A program made the position numbers and the translations under genes. Positions 26,509-35,530 of a DNA stretch of 64,000 nt are shown piece by piece. A model generated the notes under the pieces. The model did no database searches, was not told the origin of the DNA, and saw nothing but the letters and a program-made list of their open reading frames with translations. The stretch comes from Archangium gephyra (GTDB lineage Bacteria > Myxococcota > Myxococcia > Myxococcales > Myxococcaceae). The number at the start of each line of letters is the position of its first letter. The stretch's first letter is position 1. The stretch covers positions 1 through 64,000 of the forward strand of contig QFQP01000039.1 of assembly GCA_003243425.1 (NCBI GenBank). The letters run 5' to 3'.

Positions 26509-27666
26509 GTGCATCTGTCCCTCAAACAGCACTTCTCCCGTTTCCTGAACGCGAACCCCGAGCGGCTGCACTTCGCCGCGCACAGCCACCACTACTGGCC
26601 CGACGTCACGCTCGACGCGCATCAGCAGGCGTGGCTCGACGCGGCGCAGTACGCCGACGACAAGTGGGACCACGTGTTCGGCACCATCGTGCCCGAAGCG
26701 CAGAAGCACATCGCCTCCGAGCTCTCGCTCGACGCTCACGACAGCATCGTCTTCGCGCCCAACACGCATCAGTTCGTGGTGCGGCTGTTGTCGTGTCTGG
26801 GGCCCAGGCCGCGCATCGTCACCACCGACTCCGAGTTTCATTCGTTCGAGCGGCAGACGCGGCGGCTGGAAGAAGACGGCTTTGCGACCGTGATTCGTGT
26901 GCCCGCAGAGCCCTTCGCCACCTTCGGAGAGCGCCTCGTCGACGCGACGAAGAACGGTGCGCAGCTGGTGTTCTTCAGCCACGTGTTCTTCAACTCCGGC
27001 GCAGTGGTGCCCAACCTCGACGGCATCGTGCATGCGCTGCCGCTCGAGTCGATGGTGGTCATCGACGGGTACCACGGGTTCGGAGCCGTCCCCACCAGCC
27101 TGCACCGCGTGGGCACGCGCGCGTTCTACGTGGCCGGCGGCTACAAGTACGCGATGGCGGGCGAGGGGGCGTGCTTCCTCCACGTACCGGCGATGGCGCA
27201 GCTGCTTCGCCCCGTGAACACCGGGTGGTTCGCGTCGTTCGGCGCGCTCGACGAACGCATGAATGGCCGCGTCGCCTATTCACCGGGCGCCGCCCGGTTC
27301 TTGGGCGCCACGTTCGATCCCACCGGGCTCTATCGCTTCAACGCGGTGATGCGCTGGCGGCACGAAGTGAACCTCACGACGTCGCTCAACCGGGCCCACG
27401 CCCACGCGCTGCAGCGGCAGTTCGTCGACGGGCTCCAGACGCCGAAGTTGAACGCGTCACAGCTCGTGGTGCCGGTGTCGAACCCGCTGCGGGGCCAGTT
27501 CCTCACCTTCCGCACACCCGACGCGAAGGCCATTTCGGCGGCGCTCAAGCTGCATCACGTGGCGACCGACTCGCGTGACGATCGTCTGCGGTTCGGCTTC
27601 GCCGCGTATCAAGACGAGAAGGACGTCTCGATGTTGCTCGAGCGTGTGCACGCTGCGCTGGGCTGA
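26509..27666 (+). CDS. PLP-dependent class V aminotransferase / kynureninase-like enzyme
   Basis: GTG start; 385 aa. Fold-type I PLP features: Asp of VVIDGYHGFG (ring nitrogen contact) and Lys of VAGGYKYAMAGEG (Schiff base), with an N-terminal HFAAHSHHYWP segment. Kynureninase and cysteine-desulfurase-type enzymes share this fold; the exact reaction cannot be told. Neighbouring genes give no pathway. Confidence 0.82.
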   Translation: MHLSLKQHFSRFLNANPERLHFAAHSHHYWPDVTLDAHQQAWLDAAQYADDKWDHVFGTIVPEAQKHIASELSLDAHDSIVFAPNTHQFVVRLLSCLGPRPRIVTTDSEFHSFERQTRRLEEDGFATVIRVPAEPFATFGERLVDATKNGAQLVFFSHVFFNSGAVVPNLDGIVHALPLESMVVIDGYHGFGAVPTSLHRVGTRAFYVAGGYKYAMAGEGACFLHVPAMAQLLRPVNTGWFASFGALDERMNGRVAYSPGAARFLGATFDPTGLYRFNAVMRWRHEVNLTTSLNRAHAHALQRQFVDGLQTPKLNASQLVVPVSNPLRGQFLTFRTPDAKAISAALKLHHVATDSRDDRLRFGFAAYQDEKDVSMLLERVHAALG

Positions 27667-27699
27667 ATTTCTCCGAGCACCTCATCGTCAGGCGGCGAC

Positions 27700-28149
27700 A
27701 TGCGAGTCGCTCTGCTGGCGGTGGCGTTGTCGGGTTGTCTGGCTCCGATGCAGTTCGATTCGCTGGCCGCGCGCGCGAACGTGAACGAGCTCGAGGCGCA
27801 GCAGTACGCGCAGGGCCGCCAGGTGTTGGTGAGAGGCCTGGTCGAGGACATCACCTCGCTGCGCTCGCAACGTGTTCGTTTTCAGACCACCGAGCAGACG
27901 CAGCGGATCACGCATGGCGTGCGTCGGCGCACCGTCGAACATCAGCCGCTCGTCGAGAACGAGTCGTTGCCGTACGCGAAGCTCACGGTGGCAGATGGTT
28001 CGAGCGTCTACTGCTTCATGCCGCTGTCGACCGCCGTGCTGCTCACGAAAGGGTCACGCGTTTCACTCGCTGGATTCGTCGACGGCTTCTTCCGCGAAGA
28101 GAACGGAACGCGGAGCGCGAGTCTTTACGACTGCTTCAAGGTCGACTGA
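27700..28149 (+). CDS. Small lipoprotein of unknown function
   Basis: 149 aa; lipobox LSGC at the end of a short signal (MRVALLAVALSGC). The mature domain is beta-rich (QVLVRGLVEDI, YAKLTVADGSSVYCF, GSRVSLAGFVDGFF), similar in pattern to OB-fold periplasmic proteins. Two cysteines may pair. Confidence 0.7.
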   Translation: MRVALLAVALSGCLAPMQFDSLAARANVNELEAQQYAQGRQVLVRGLVEDITSLRSQRVRFQTTEQTQRITHGVRRRTVEHQPLVENESLPYAKLTVADGSSVYCFMPLSTAVLLTKGSRVSLAGFVDGFFREENGTRSASLYDCFKVD

Positions 28150-28249
28150 GTCGTCGTTGAAGTGGCACCGGAATGTGTCACTGATTCTCCACATCGACGC
28201 GTCGACCGTCGCGTTGATCGGAAGTGTGAGACGCTGCGCGCCGCGTCGG

Positions 28250-28297
28250 GGGCGCTGGGTTCGAATTCGTCCTGGGAGGGACTCGAGCCTGGCGCCC
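28250..28297. terminator. Long 15-bp hairpin between convergent genes
   Basis: GGGCGCTGGGTTCGA (28250-28264) pairs over all 15 positions, three as G-T wobbles, with 28283-28297 around an 18-nt loop. It sits in the 225-bp gap between the lipoprotein gene and the convergent desaturase gene. Lack of a T-tract makes terminator function uncertain; a structured RNA or decoy is possible. Nothing else is recognised in 28150-28374. Confidence 0.5.
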
Positions 28298-28374
28298 TTC
28301 GCGCGCCACATCGCTCGAAGATCTTCACCCAGCGCGTCTTTCTGCCGAGCGCGCCGCGATGAAAATCGCATGCA

Positions 28375-29475
28375 TCACACGGCAGCCGGAATGCCGGGAG
28401 GCGTCGCGGCCTTCTCGTCGCTCGCGCCCATCGCCTTGAGCCACCGCGCGTGACTGGCCATCGCGCCCCAGAACGTCGGGCTCGAGTGGTACGGCAACCC
28501 GTGCTTCCTCGCGACCTGCTCGACGAGCACCGACAGCTCGCCGTAGTGCGCGTGGCAGATGCGCGGGAACAGGTGGTGCTCGACCTGGTGGTTGAGGCCG
28601 CCGGTGAGGAAGGTCGCCAGCGCGTTGCGCGGCGCGAAGTTCGCGGTGGTCTTGAGCTGATGCGTCCAGAAGTCGTCGTCGAGTGACCCCGTCGGCGCCG
28701 TGGGGAAGCTCGGGCCTTCGACCACGTGCGCGAGCTGAAAGACGACCGCCGCCGTGAAGCCGCACATCGCCAGCACCATCGCGTAGCCGATGAGCACCTG
28801 CCACCACGCGTTCACGCCGAACACCATCGGCACCACCAGCCAGAACGAGAAGTGAACGAGCTTGCCGATGATGACGTCGACCACGTCCTTCTTCGTCGTC
28901 GCTTCTCCGCGCTCGGCGAGCTGCACGAAGTCCTTCTTGAAGACCCAGACGAACATCGTCAGCGCGTACAGCGCCCACGCGTAGACATGCTGGAAGCGGT
29001 GCAGGAAACCGCGGCCTTCGCGCCGGTAGAGGTGCAGGTAGAAGCCCGGCTCGAGATCGTGATCGGTGCCCGGCACGTTGGTGTACGTGTGGTGCACGAC
29101 GTTGTGAGCCCAGGCCCACATCTTCGAGCTGGCGCCCATGATCTCGAAGCTGCGCGAGAACAACGCGTTCACCCACCGCTTGTTCGACAGCGAGCCGTGA
29201 ATCGCGTCGTGGCCCACGTTGAAGCCGACCTGGCTCATCGAGAAACCGGCGAGCAGCGAAAGTGGAATCGCCAGCCACCACGGCATCGCCACGAACGAGA
29301 GCACGCCCCACAACCCGAACGTGCTCGCCAGCCAGAACACCGCCTTCGCGTAGTAGCCCGCGGTCGCGTTGCGACTCCTGCCATTCGCGAAGTGCGCGTC
29401 GACGGCAGCGAACAACTCGCGCTTGAAGGAAGAGTCGGTGCTGCTGAACGTGGGCTTCGCGGTGGCAGAGGTCAT
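28375..29475 (-). CDS. Membrane fatty-acid desaturase (front-end type)
   Basis: 366 aa with three His boxes: HDAIH, HNVVHHTYT and HQVEHHLFP. The last, with Gln before the first His, is typical of delta-5/delta-6 'front-end' desaturases; unlike the eukaryotic members there is no cytochrome b5 domain. Four or more transmembrane helices between boxes. The diiron site uses O2 and two electrons to add a cis double bond to acyl-CoA or lipid-bound chains. Transcribed away from the next gene across a 131-bp divergent region. Confidence 0.93.
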   Translation of the reverse strand: MTSATAKPTFSSTDSSFKRELFAAVDAHFANGRSRNATAGYYAKAVFWLASTFGLWGVLSFVAMPWWLAIPLSLLAGFSMSQVGFNVGHDAIHGSLSNKRWVNALFSRSFEIMGASSKMWAWAHNVVHHTYTNVPGTDHDLEPGFYLHLYRREGRGFLHRFQHVYAWALYALTMFVWVFKKDFVQLAERGEATTKKDVVDVIIGKLVHFSFWLVVPMVFGVNAWWQVLIGYAMVLAMCGFTAAVVFQLAHVVEGPSFPTAPTGSLDDDFWTHQLKTTANFAPRNALATFLTGGLNHQVEHHLFPRICHAHYGELSVLVEQVARKHGLPYHSSPTFWGAMASHARWLKAMGASDEKAATPPGIPAAV

Positions 29476-29576
29476 GCACTGTGAAAGGTACGGCTGGCAT
29501 CGTCACCGCTCGGCCACGGAACGCGCGATTCCCGTCGGCCCGGGAGCCGCGTCGACGCGTCTTTCCGGCCGCATCA

Positions 29577-29598
29577 GTGGGCGTTGGCCCACGGGGAA
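29577..29598 (+). promoter_or_regulatory. Palindrome next to the ribosome-binding site of the LpoA-like gene
   Basis: GTGGGC (29577-29582) and GCCCAC (29587-29592) form a perfect 6-bp inverted repeat around a 4-nt loop, directly followed by GGGGAA, a ribosome-binding site 8 bp from ATG 29607. It could be an operator or a translation-modulating hairpin. Confidence 0.35.
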
Positions 29599-29606
29599 AT
29601 GCTGCT

Positions 29607-31676
29607 ATGTGCGCCAACATGCGTTTGCCGTCGATGCTGCTGGTTTGCTGCCTCGCGCTCTGTGCGTGTCCTCCGAAGAACGTCGGCACCGGAACGGGCC
29701 CGAAGATCGAAGCGAAAGCCGACCCGGCCGCTGACGCTGCGCTGCAGAAGGCCATCACCGTCGCCGACACGAAGTCGCGCCGCGAAGGCATCGAAGCGCT
29801 GCTGCTGGTTCGCAAGTCGTACCCGGAGACGACGGCCGGTCAGGACGCGCTGTATCGCGCCGGCGTGCTGGCCTTCGAGGAGGGCGACTACACGCTGGCC
29901 CGGAAGTCGTTCGGCGAGTTGATCTTCGAAAACCCGCTGCACCCCCGAGCCAACGACGCGCGTCTCAAGTCGGGCCTGGCGGCGGTCGAGCAGAAGGCCT
30001 ACCGCGAGGGCTACCAGACGCTGCAGCCGCTCGTGGAGAACCTCGAGGGTGAAGACAGGCGCCTGGCCGAAGAAGCGCTCGCGAAGGCGGCGGCCGGGAG
30101 TCAGCAATACGGCGAAGCGTTGAAGTCGGCGCTCAAGCAGGTCGAAGCGGCCAGCGGCACCGACGAAGAGAAGAAGGCGCTGGCGAACCTCGAAGACGTC
30201 ATCGAAACCAAGACCAACTTCCTGGCCATCGCCGAGGCGTGGAACGACTTGTCGAAGTCGCACCCGGGCTGGCCGCTGGTCGCCTTCAAGATGGCGCGCG
30301 TCTATTACCACCTGCGCGATTGGACGCGGCTCGACGAGACGCTGCGTTCGCTGCTCTCGGTGGCGCCTGAGTCGTCGTACGCGCCCGAAGCCAGGGCGCT
30401 GCTCGAGCGCCTGGCGAAGCGTACGCAGGTTCGCGGCAAGGCCATCGGCGCCGTGTTGCCCATGAGCGGCAAGTACAAGGCCTTCGGCGAAACGACGATG
30501 CGTGGCCTGCAGCTCGCGCTCAAGGGCAGCGACATCGAGCTCATCGTGAAGGACACGCAGGGCGACCCCAACCAGACCGCGAAGCTCGTCGAGCAGCTCG
30601 CGTTCGAAGACGGCGTCATCGCCATCGTGGGCCCGCTGCTGTCCGACGACGCCAAGCGCGCCGCGCTGGTGGCCGAAGAACTCCAGGTGCCGCTCATCAC
30701 CATGTCGCGCGCCGAAGACCTCACCACCATCGGGCCGCACATCTTCCGCACCATGGTGACCAACTCGCAGCAGGCCGAAGCGCTGGCCGACTACGCGATG
30801 GGCACGCTCGGCTACAAGACGTTCGCCATTCTCCACCCCAACACCGCGTTCGGTCAGGAGCTGTCGAGCGAGTTCTGGGACGCCATCGAGAAGCGTGGCG
30901 GTCAGGTGCGTGGCGTCGAGAGCTACAACCACGACCAGAAGACGTTCACCGAAGAAGCCAAGAAGCTCGCTGGCCGCTACTACCTGGAAGATCGCGGCGA
31001 CTACTACGAGAAGATCCGCGAGATCCGCGACGCCACCAGCGACGAGTTCCGCCGCCGCAAGGCGATGGAGAAGATGAAGGCCTCGCTCGACCCGGTCATC
31101 GACTTCGAGGCGATGTTGATCCCCGATTCGTGGCAGCAGGTCTCGCTCGTGGCGCCCGCGCTGGCCGTCGAAGACATCATCACCAACGCCTGCGACAAGA
31201 AGGACCTCGAGCGCATTCAGAAGACCACCGGCAAGGACAAGCTGAAGACGGTGACGCTGCTGGGGCCCTCGACATGGAGCTCACCGAAGGGCGCTTCGGG
31301 AGATCCACAGCTCATCGAACGTGGCGGCAAGTACGTGCTGTGCAGCGTGTACGTCGAGGCGTTCTACGAGCAGAGCGACCGGCCTTCGACCAAAGCGTTC
31401 GTGAGCGCGTTCCGCGAGCAGTACCGCGACTCGGCCATCACCATTCTCGACGCCGTGGGCTACGACACCGGCGCGCTGGTGCGAAACGTCATCGAGAAGA
31501 ACGCGCCCAACTCGCGCGCCTCGTTCCGCGAGACGTTGCAGCACGTGAAGGACTTCCAGGGCGCGACCGGTTCGATCTCGATGGACGACCTGCGGGAAGC
31601 GCGCCGCCAGCTGTACCTGCTCAACATCACCACGCGCGGTGTGAAGGAAGTCACGCCCAAGCGCCCGGAGGGGTGA
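29607..31676 (+). CDS. LpoA/Leu-Ile-Val-binding-like lipoprotein with TPR N-domain
   Basis: ATG 29607 has the best ribosome-binding site; the signal ends at a lipobox (LLVCCLALCAC). 689 aa. Residues about 40-270 are TPR-like helical repeats (AALQKAITVADTKSRREGI, YTLARKSFGELI). Residues about 290-680 are a type I periplasmic-binding fold (IGAVLPMSGKYKAFGETTMR, IVGPLLSDDA, ILHPNTAFGQEL). The TPR-plus-binding-fold layout is that of LpoA, an activator of penicillin-binding protein 1A, but ligand binding is equally possible. The next gene starts immediately after its stop. Confidence 0.82.
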   Translation: MCANMRLPSMLLVCCLALCACPPKNVGTGTGPKIEAKADPAADAALQKAITVADTKSRREGIEALLLVRKSYPETTAGQDALYRAGVLAFEEGDYTLARKSFGELIFENPLHPRANDARLKSGLAAVEQKAYREGYQTLQPLVENLEGEDRRLAEEALAKAAAGSQQYGEALKSALKQVEAASGTDEEKKALANLEDVIETKTNFLAIAEAWNDLSKSHPGWPLVAFKMARVYYHLRDWTRLDETLRSLLSVAPESSYAPEARALLERLAKRTQVRGKAIGAVLPMSGKYKAFGETTMRGLQLALKGSDIELIVKDTQGDPNQTAKLVEQLAFEDGVIAIVGPLLSDDAKRAALVAEELQVPLITMSRAEDLTTIGPHIFRTMVTNSQQAEALADYAMGTLGYKTFAILHPNTAFGQELSSEFWDAIEKRGGQVRGVESYNHDQKTFTEEAKKLAGRYYLEDRGDYYEKIREIRDATSDEFRRRKAMEKMKASLDPVIDFEAMLIPDSWQQVSLVAPALAVEDIITNACDKKDLERIQKTTGKDKLKTVTLLGPSTWSSPKGASGDPQLIERGGKYVLCSVYVEAFYEQSDRPSTKAFVSAFREQYRDSAITILDAVGYDTGALVRNVIEKNAPNSRASFRETLQHVKDFQGATGSISMDDLREARRQLYLLNITTRGVKEVTPKRPEG

Positions 31677-33329
31677 GTGCAGCGGCTCTGGCTCGCGGCT
31701 CTCTTCGCGCTCGCGGCCTGCAAGACGGTTCCACTCACGCCTGCGTCGACGCTCGCTGCGTTGAGGGCTTTGCCCGGTGCGTACCTCAGCGGCCCGGTCG
31801 TCACCTTGAACGAGCCCGCGGTGCTGAACCGCGAAGACTTCGTGTACGACGCGAAGCTCTCGCCTGACGGCTCGCGCGCGGCCATTTCGCGGCTCGCCGG
31901 TGATGGCTTTCACGTCGCGGTCTTCAACCTGACCGCGGAACATTCGGCCGATACGCAGCTCAACCAGACCCGGCCCGTCGACTCGTCGCCAGACGCCGAC
32001 CCGCGCATCAACGTGTCCGAGTTCGACGTCGAGGGGCTCGAGTTTTCTCCGGACGGCTCACGCATCGCCGCGGTGTCGCGCGACGGAACGCTGCGCGTAC
32101 TCGACGCGAGGTCAGGTGCGCTGCTCGGCAGCTGGACAGGCGAAGAGCCGCTGGTGAGCGTGGCGTGGTCGACCGACGGTGGGCGGCTCGCGCTCGGTGG
32201 CGCCGCCGGGCTCATCACCCTGGTCGACGCCGCCGGGCTCAGCTGGCTCACCGACGTGCGGCCGCACGGCTCCGAGGTGCGCGCGGTCGCCTTCCGCGCC
32301 GATGGTTCGTTGGTGAGCGTGGGGTGGGACGGCTCGCTCCAGGTCCACGCGCTCGGCGAGGCGAGGAACGATGAAGCCCGGCTGCGGTTTCGCAGGCTCG
32401 AAGACCTGGCGACCGTCTCGGGCATCGCCGCGCACACCCGCGCCGTCACCGTGGCCTTCGACGCGCGCGTGCCGGTGACCGTGCTGCGCGGCGAGCTCGC
32501 GCGTGAGCTGGCGCTCGAAGACGTGCCCGGCACGGTGACCGTGATGACCGCGTCAGGTCCGCAGCTCGCGCGAAAGAAGAAGCTCTCGTCGCTCTCGCTG
32601 CGGCAGTTGTCGTTCGACGACCTGACGGTGGCGGTGTGCGACGCGTGCCTGCCGGCCGGCGTGGCGGTGCTGCTCGGTGAGTCGGCGCTCTCGCAGCTCG
32701 ACTGGGCCATCGACTCGGTGACCGACGACGTGGTGGTGCGCGCGAAGCCGGGTGCACCACAGGTCAAAGCGCGGCTGGTGCCCACGCTGGTGCGCCGCCG
32801 CCACTTCCGGTTCGCGGCGCCCATCAACGATCTCTCACTCGACGCCTCGGGCGAAATCGCCGGCCTCGCATTCTCTTCCACCAGAGCGGTGCGCGACGTC
32901 GAGGTCTACACGCGTGAGAAGCAGGGCCTCATCGAGCCCGAGCGCGAGTGGGACTGTGCGGCGCGCGTGAAGGTCGACACCGGCGAGGTCCTCGAGCGGG
33001 TGCACGGCCACCGCGGCGTGGTCTCGAGCGCCGCCATCAGCCCCGACGGCAAGACGCTGGTGTCCGGCGGGTGGGACAAGAAGCTCATCGTTCACGGGGC
33101 GAGACCGCTGGTCGACGCCCGCTTCGGCTGGTCGCTGCGCCGCGTTCGCTTCTCGCGCGACGGTACGAAGATCATCGCCGCCGCGTGGACACCGTTGAAC
33201 CCGCTGGGAGATCACCGCAGCGATCCCGCCGCGGTCGTCTACGAGGTCGTCTACGACGAACGCGCGACGGTCACGCCAGCGTCAGCTGCGCCGAGTGACG
33301 CGTCACGGCCCGCAGAGAGAGCGGAGTGA
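31677..33329 (+). CDS. WD40 lipoprotein with an embedded retropepsin-like domain
   Basis: GTG directly after the upstream TGA; lipobox FALAAC (Cys15); 550 aa. WD40-type blades occur before (FVYDAKLSPDGSRAAISR, VEGLEFSPDGSRIAAV, VRAVAFRADGSLVSVG) and after (INDLSLDASG, VVSSAAISPDGKTLVSGG) a central block, about residues 255-360. That block follows the clan AA aspartic protease pattern: strand, Asp262, a helix RGELARELAL, TVMTASGPQ, and the second-lobe LLGESALSQLDWAID. The catalytic Asp-Thr-Gly is Asp-Ala-Arg here, so proteolysis is doubtful. Expected on the periplasmic or outer face of the envelope. Confidence 0.75.
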   Translation: MQRLWLAALFALAACKTVPLTPASTLAALRALPGAYLSGPVVTLNEPAVLNREDFVYDAKLSPDGSRAAISRLAGDGFHVAVFNLTAEHSADTQLNQTRPVDSSPDADPRINVSEFDVEGLEFSPDGSRIAAVSRDGTLRVLDARSGALLGSWTGEEPLVSVAWSTDGGRLALGGAAGLITLVDAAGLSWLTDVRPHGSEVRAVAFRADGSLVSVGWDGSLQVHALGEARNDEARLRFRRLEDLATVSGIAAHTRAVTVAFDARVPVTVLRGELARELALEDVPGTVTVMTASGPQLARKKKLSSLSLRQLSFDDLTVAVCDACLPAGVAVLLGESALSQLDWAIDSVTDDVVVRAKPGAPQVKARLVPTLVRRRHFRFAAPINDLSLDASGEIAGLAFSSTRAVRDVEVYTREKQGLIEPEREWDCAARVKVDTGEVLERVHGHRGVVSSAAISPDGKTLVSGGWDKKLIVHGARPLVDARFGWSLRRVRFSRDGTKIIAAAWTPLNPLGDHRSDPAAVVYEVVYDERATVTPASAAPSDASRPAERAE

Positions 33330-33831
33330 CGCCGCCCTTTCCCCGGCGCGCCATCGACGCCTCGTGGTCGAGCAGCCATTGCTTCAACTGCAGCCCGCCC
33401 GCGTAGCCCGTGAGGTCTCCCGCCGCGCCGATGACGCGGTGGCAGGGAACGATGAGCGAGATGGGGTTCTTGCCGTTCGCCGCACCGACCGCGCGGGACG
33501 CCGTGACCTGCCCCAAGTGCGCGGCGAGCGCTCCGTAGGTCGTGGTGCAGCCGAGCGGAATTTCGGTCAGCGCGGTCCACACTTTGCGCTGAAACGGCGT
33601 GCCCCTGGGTGTCAGCGGCACGTTGAAGGCGCTCAGGTGTCCCGCGAAGTAGGCGCGCACCTGGTCGAGTACGCCAGCGAAGAACGCGTCGTCCCGCTTC
33701 CAGCCCGCCGTCACTTCAGGAACTGCGCGGTGCGACTCCGGGTACATGCCCGTGAGGCCTTCACCGTCGCTGACGAGCAACCACGGCCCGACGGGCGAGT
33801 TGCTGCGCGTGTAACTGGTCACGTACGCCAT
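33271..33831 (-). CDS. ogt: Methylated-DNA--protein-cysteine methyltransferase
   Basis: 186 aa. The active-site motif PCHRV (SLIVPCHRVIGAAG), the helix-turn-helix segment TTYGALAAHLG and the RAVGAANGKNP loop identify an O6-alkylguanine-DNA alkyltransferase, which repairs O6-methylguanine by transferring the methyl group to its own Cys. Single-domain Ogt form without the Ada N-domain. Its last 59 bp overlap the convergent WD40 gene's end; the tail after WLLDHE is longer than usual. Confidence 0.94.
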   Translation of the reverse strand: MAYVTSYTRSNSPVGPWLLVSDGEGLTGMYPESHRAVPEVTAGWKRDDAFFAGVLDQVRAYFAGHLSAFNVPLTPRGTPFQRKVWTALTEIPLGCTTTYGALAAHLGQVTASRAVGAANGKNPISLIVPCHRVIGAAGDLTGYAGGLQLKQWLLDHEASMARRGKGGVTPLSLRAVTRHSAQLTLA

Positions 33832-33877
33832 GATCGCTGAGGCACCCTAGAGATTGAACGGAGGAAAGTGAACACCC

Positions 33878-34555
33878 TCAATAGTTGATGTACCAACGAT
33901 CTGCTGGCAACCCTCGGGATTTCAAGAGCCCCGCCACTTCGGCAGTCATCTCCGGTTGTCCGCACAGGAACGCGAAGGTTGCTTCCAGCCCGTTCGTGGG
34001 GAGCAACGCCTGCACGCGCCCCACCGGGCCCGTCCACGTGCTGATGGGCTCGGTGACGGTGACGCGCACGTCGATTCCCTCGGATTTCATTTCTGAAAAC
34101 TCTTCGTCGAACACCACGTGCTCCGGCGTGAGCGCACCGTAGATGCCGACCACGTTCTTGAACTCGTGACGTCGGCGCCGCAGCGCAAGCAATACGGAGC
34201 GCAGCGGCGCCCAACCGGTGCCGGTGCCCACCAGCAACAATGAATGGCCCTTCGCGCGCTCGAGTGGAAACCCGGGGCCTTCAGGCAACGCGATCTCGAT
34301 GAGGTCACCGGCGGGCAGCGCGCTCATGGCCCTGGCGACGTCGCCGTTGGTGCGCACGAAGAACTCGAAGTGACTGCTGCCTGGCGCCGACGCGATGGCG
34401 AACGGTGACTGAAGCTCGCCCACTTTCACGCGGACGAACTGGCCGGGTGTGTGAAACGCGGTGGCGACCGTCGCGGGGACCTCGACACGAATGAGCTGCA
34501 GGTTGGGGCCTGCGACTTCGGTCTCGGTGATGGTGGCCTTGCGCCAGCCCGACAT
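33878..34555 (-). CDS. Ferredoxin-NADP reductase-like flavoprotein
   Basis: 225 aa from ATG 34555. N-terminal FAD-binding barrel (GQFVRVKVGELQSPFAIASAPG) and C-terminal NAD(P)-binding lobe (LVGTGTGWAPLRSVL, LCGQPEM near the end). No iron-sulfur domain, so it resembles NAD(P)H-flavin reductases or the reductase half of oxygenases. Partner unknown; divergent from the GT51-like gene. Confidence 0.88.
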   Translation of the reverse strand: MSGWRKATITETEVAGPNLQLIRVEVPATVATAFHTPGQFVRVKVGELQSPFAIASAPGSSHFEFFVRTNGDVARAMSALPAGDLIEIALPEGPGFPLERAKGHSLLLVGTGTGWAPLRSVLLALRRRRHEFKNVVGIYGALTPEHVVFDEEFSEMKSEGIDVRVTVTEPISTWTGPVGRVQALLPTNGLEATFAFLCGQPEMTAEVAGLLKSRGLPADRWYINY

Positions 34556-34598
34556 GCCCGCGCGCTGTAGCACCTTCCTTCGGCTACTGTGCGGCCCC

Positions 34599-35402
34599 GT
34601 GCGTGCGCTGATGACCGTGGTGAAGTTGATGACGTTTCTGTTGCTCCTCTGCAGCATCACCACCTTCGTGGTCATTCCCGGCACCTGGCTCTACACGGCG
34701 GCCAACCTCCCCAACACGCTCGAGAGCGAGAGCGACGTCGAGACGCACCTGCGTCAGTCCATCGAGAGCGATCGCCAGAGTCTGCAGATCACCCGGCCCA
34801 CCAACGTTCGCGAGAGCCCGAAGTGGGAGAAGCCCGATTTCTCGCGGCTCCCCAAGCACCTCATCGCCTTCTACATCACCGCCGTTGGCTGCCCGAGGTA
34901 CTTCCAGAGCCCGCGTGAAGACGGCTTTCCGTGGATGAAGCGCATCGCCATCAAGCAGCTGCAGGGTCGCGACATCGACGGTGACGGCGCGTGCGAGCTC
35001 ATCTTCGCGCGCAACATTTCGCGGCGCCTCGAGGCCAAGCAGCCGATGCAGCTCACCGTCGCGTCAGATCGCATTCACCGCTTCCTCGCGAAGGACCAGC
35101 TGGTGGCGTTCGACCTGCATTCGATGTGGTTCGCGCACGGCATCATCGGCGTCGAAAAGGCGTCAGAGGTGTTGATGCAGAAGCCGCTCACCAGACTGAC
35201 GCTGGCCGAGCTCGCGGAGTTTCAGCTCGCGATTCCACCGTACGGTTTGTGGGACACGGTGAAGGACTGCGCGAGCCCGTCGCAGATCAAACTCGCGCGC
35301 GACAAGCTGCTGTTCGAGCTCGCGACCGAGGGTCTCATCAGCGACGAAATGGCCCGCACCGCCGCATCGCAGCCGCTGCGGTGTTCACTCGTCGATCGCT
35401 GA
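34599..35402 (+). CDS. Degenerate GT51 (peptidoglycan glycosyltransferase)-like membrane protein
   Basis: GTG 34599 (ATG 34611 possible); 267 aa. One N-terminal transmembrane helix (KLMTFLLLLCSITTFVVI). The C-terminal half follows the GT51 fold (HGIIGVEKASEVLMQKPLTR, LTLAELAEFQLAIPP, KLLFELATEGLISDEMARTA). The positions that should read E-D-x-x-F-x-x-H and G-G-S-T-I-T-Q-Q read AVGCPRYFQSP and GDGACELIFARN, so the catalytic Glu is not recognisable. Likely a non-catalytic relative. I see no penicillin-binding domain. Confidence 0.65.
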   Translation: MRALMTVVKLMTFLLLLCSITTFVVIPGTWLYTAANLPNTLESESDVETHLRQSIESDRQSLQITRPTNVRESPKWEKPDFSRLPKHLIAFYITAVGCPRYFQSPREDGFPWMKRIAIKQLQGRDIDGDGACELIFARNISRRLEAKQPMQLTVASDRIHRFLAKDQLVAFDLHSMWFAHGIIGVEKASEVLMQKPLTRLTLAELAEFQLAIPPYGLWDTVKDCASPSQIKLARDKLLFELATEGLISDEMARTAASQPLRCSLVDR

Positions 35403-35441
35403 AGTCAGGCGCGGCGCGCTCGCCCCGTCGAGCGGCGAGCC

Positions 35442-35530
35442 ATGCGTACCAATGACCAGCTGATCCGCCACTTCGGGAAGGCCGGTCTGCCGTTGGAGCT
35501 CGTCGAACAGCCCATCGTCTGGGGTCGGGG
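35442..35530 (+). other. Probable N-terminal coding segment of the next gene, in another frame
   Basis: From ATG 35442 a frame codes IRHFGKAGLPLELVEQPIVW and reaches GRG at 35528. Adding one G to the GGGG run at 35527-35530 would fuse it to the gene starting ATG 35531. I read this as the 5' part of that gene, separated by a one-base deletion or sequence error. Confidence 0.45.

Noticed and set aside
28250..28275. tRNA-like T-loop sequence GGTTCGAATTC
   Set aside because: The flanking bases cannot form a T-stem, acceptor stem or anticodon arm; the sequence is part of the 15-bp hairpin at 28250-28297.
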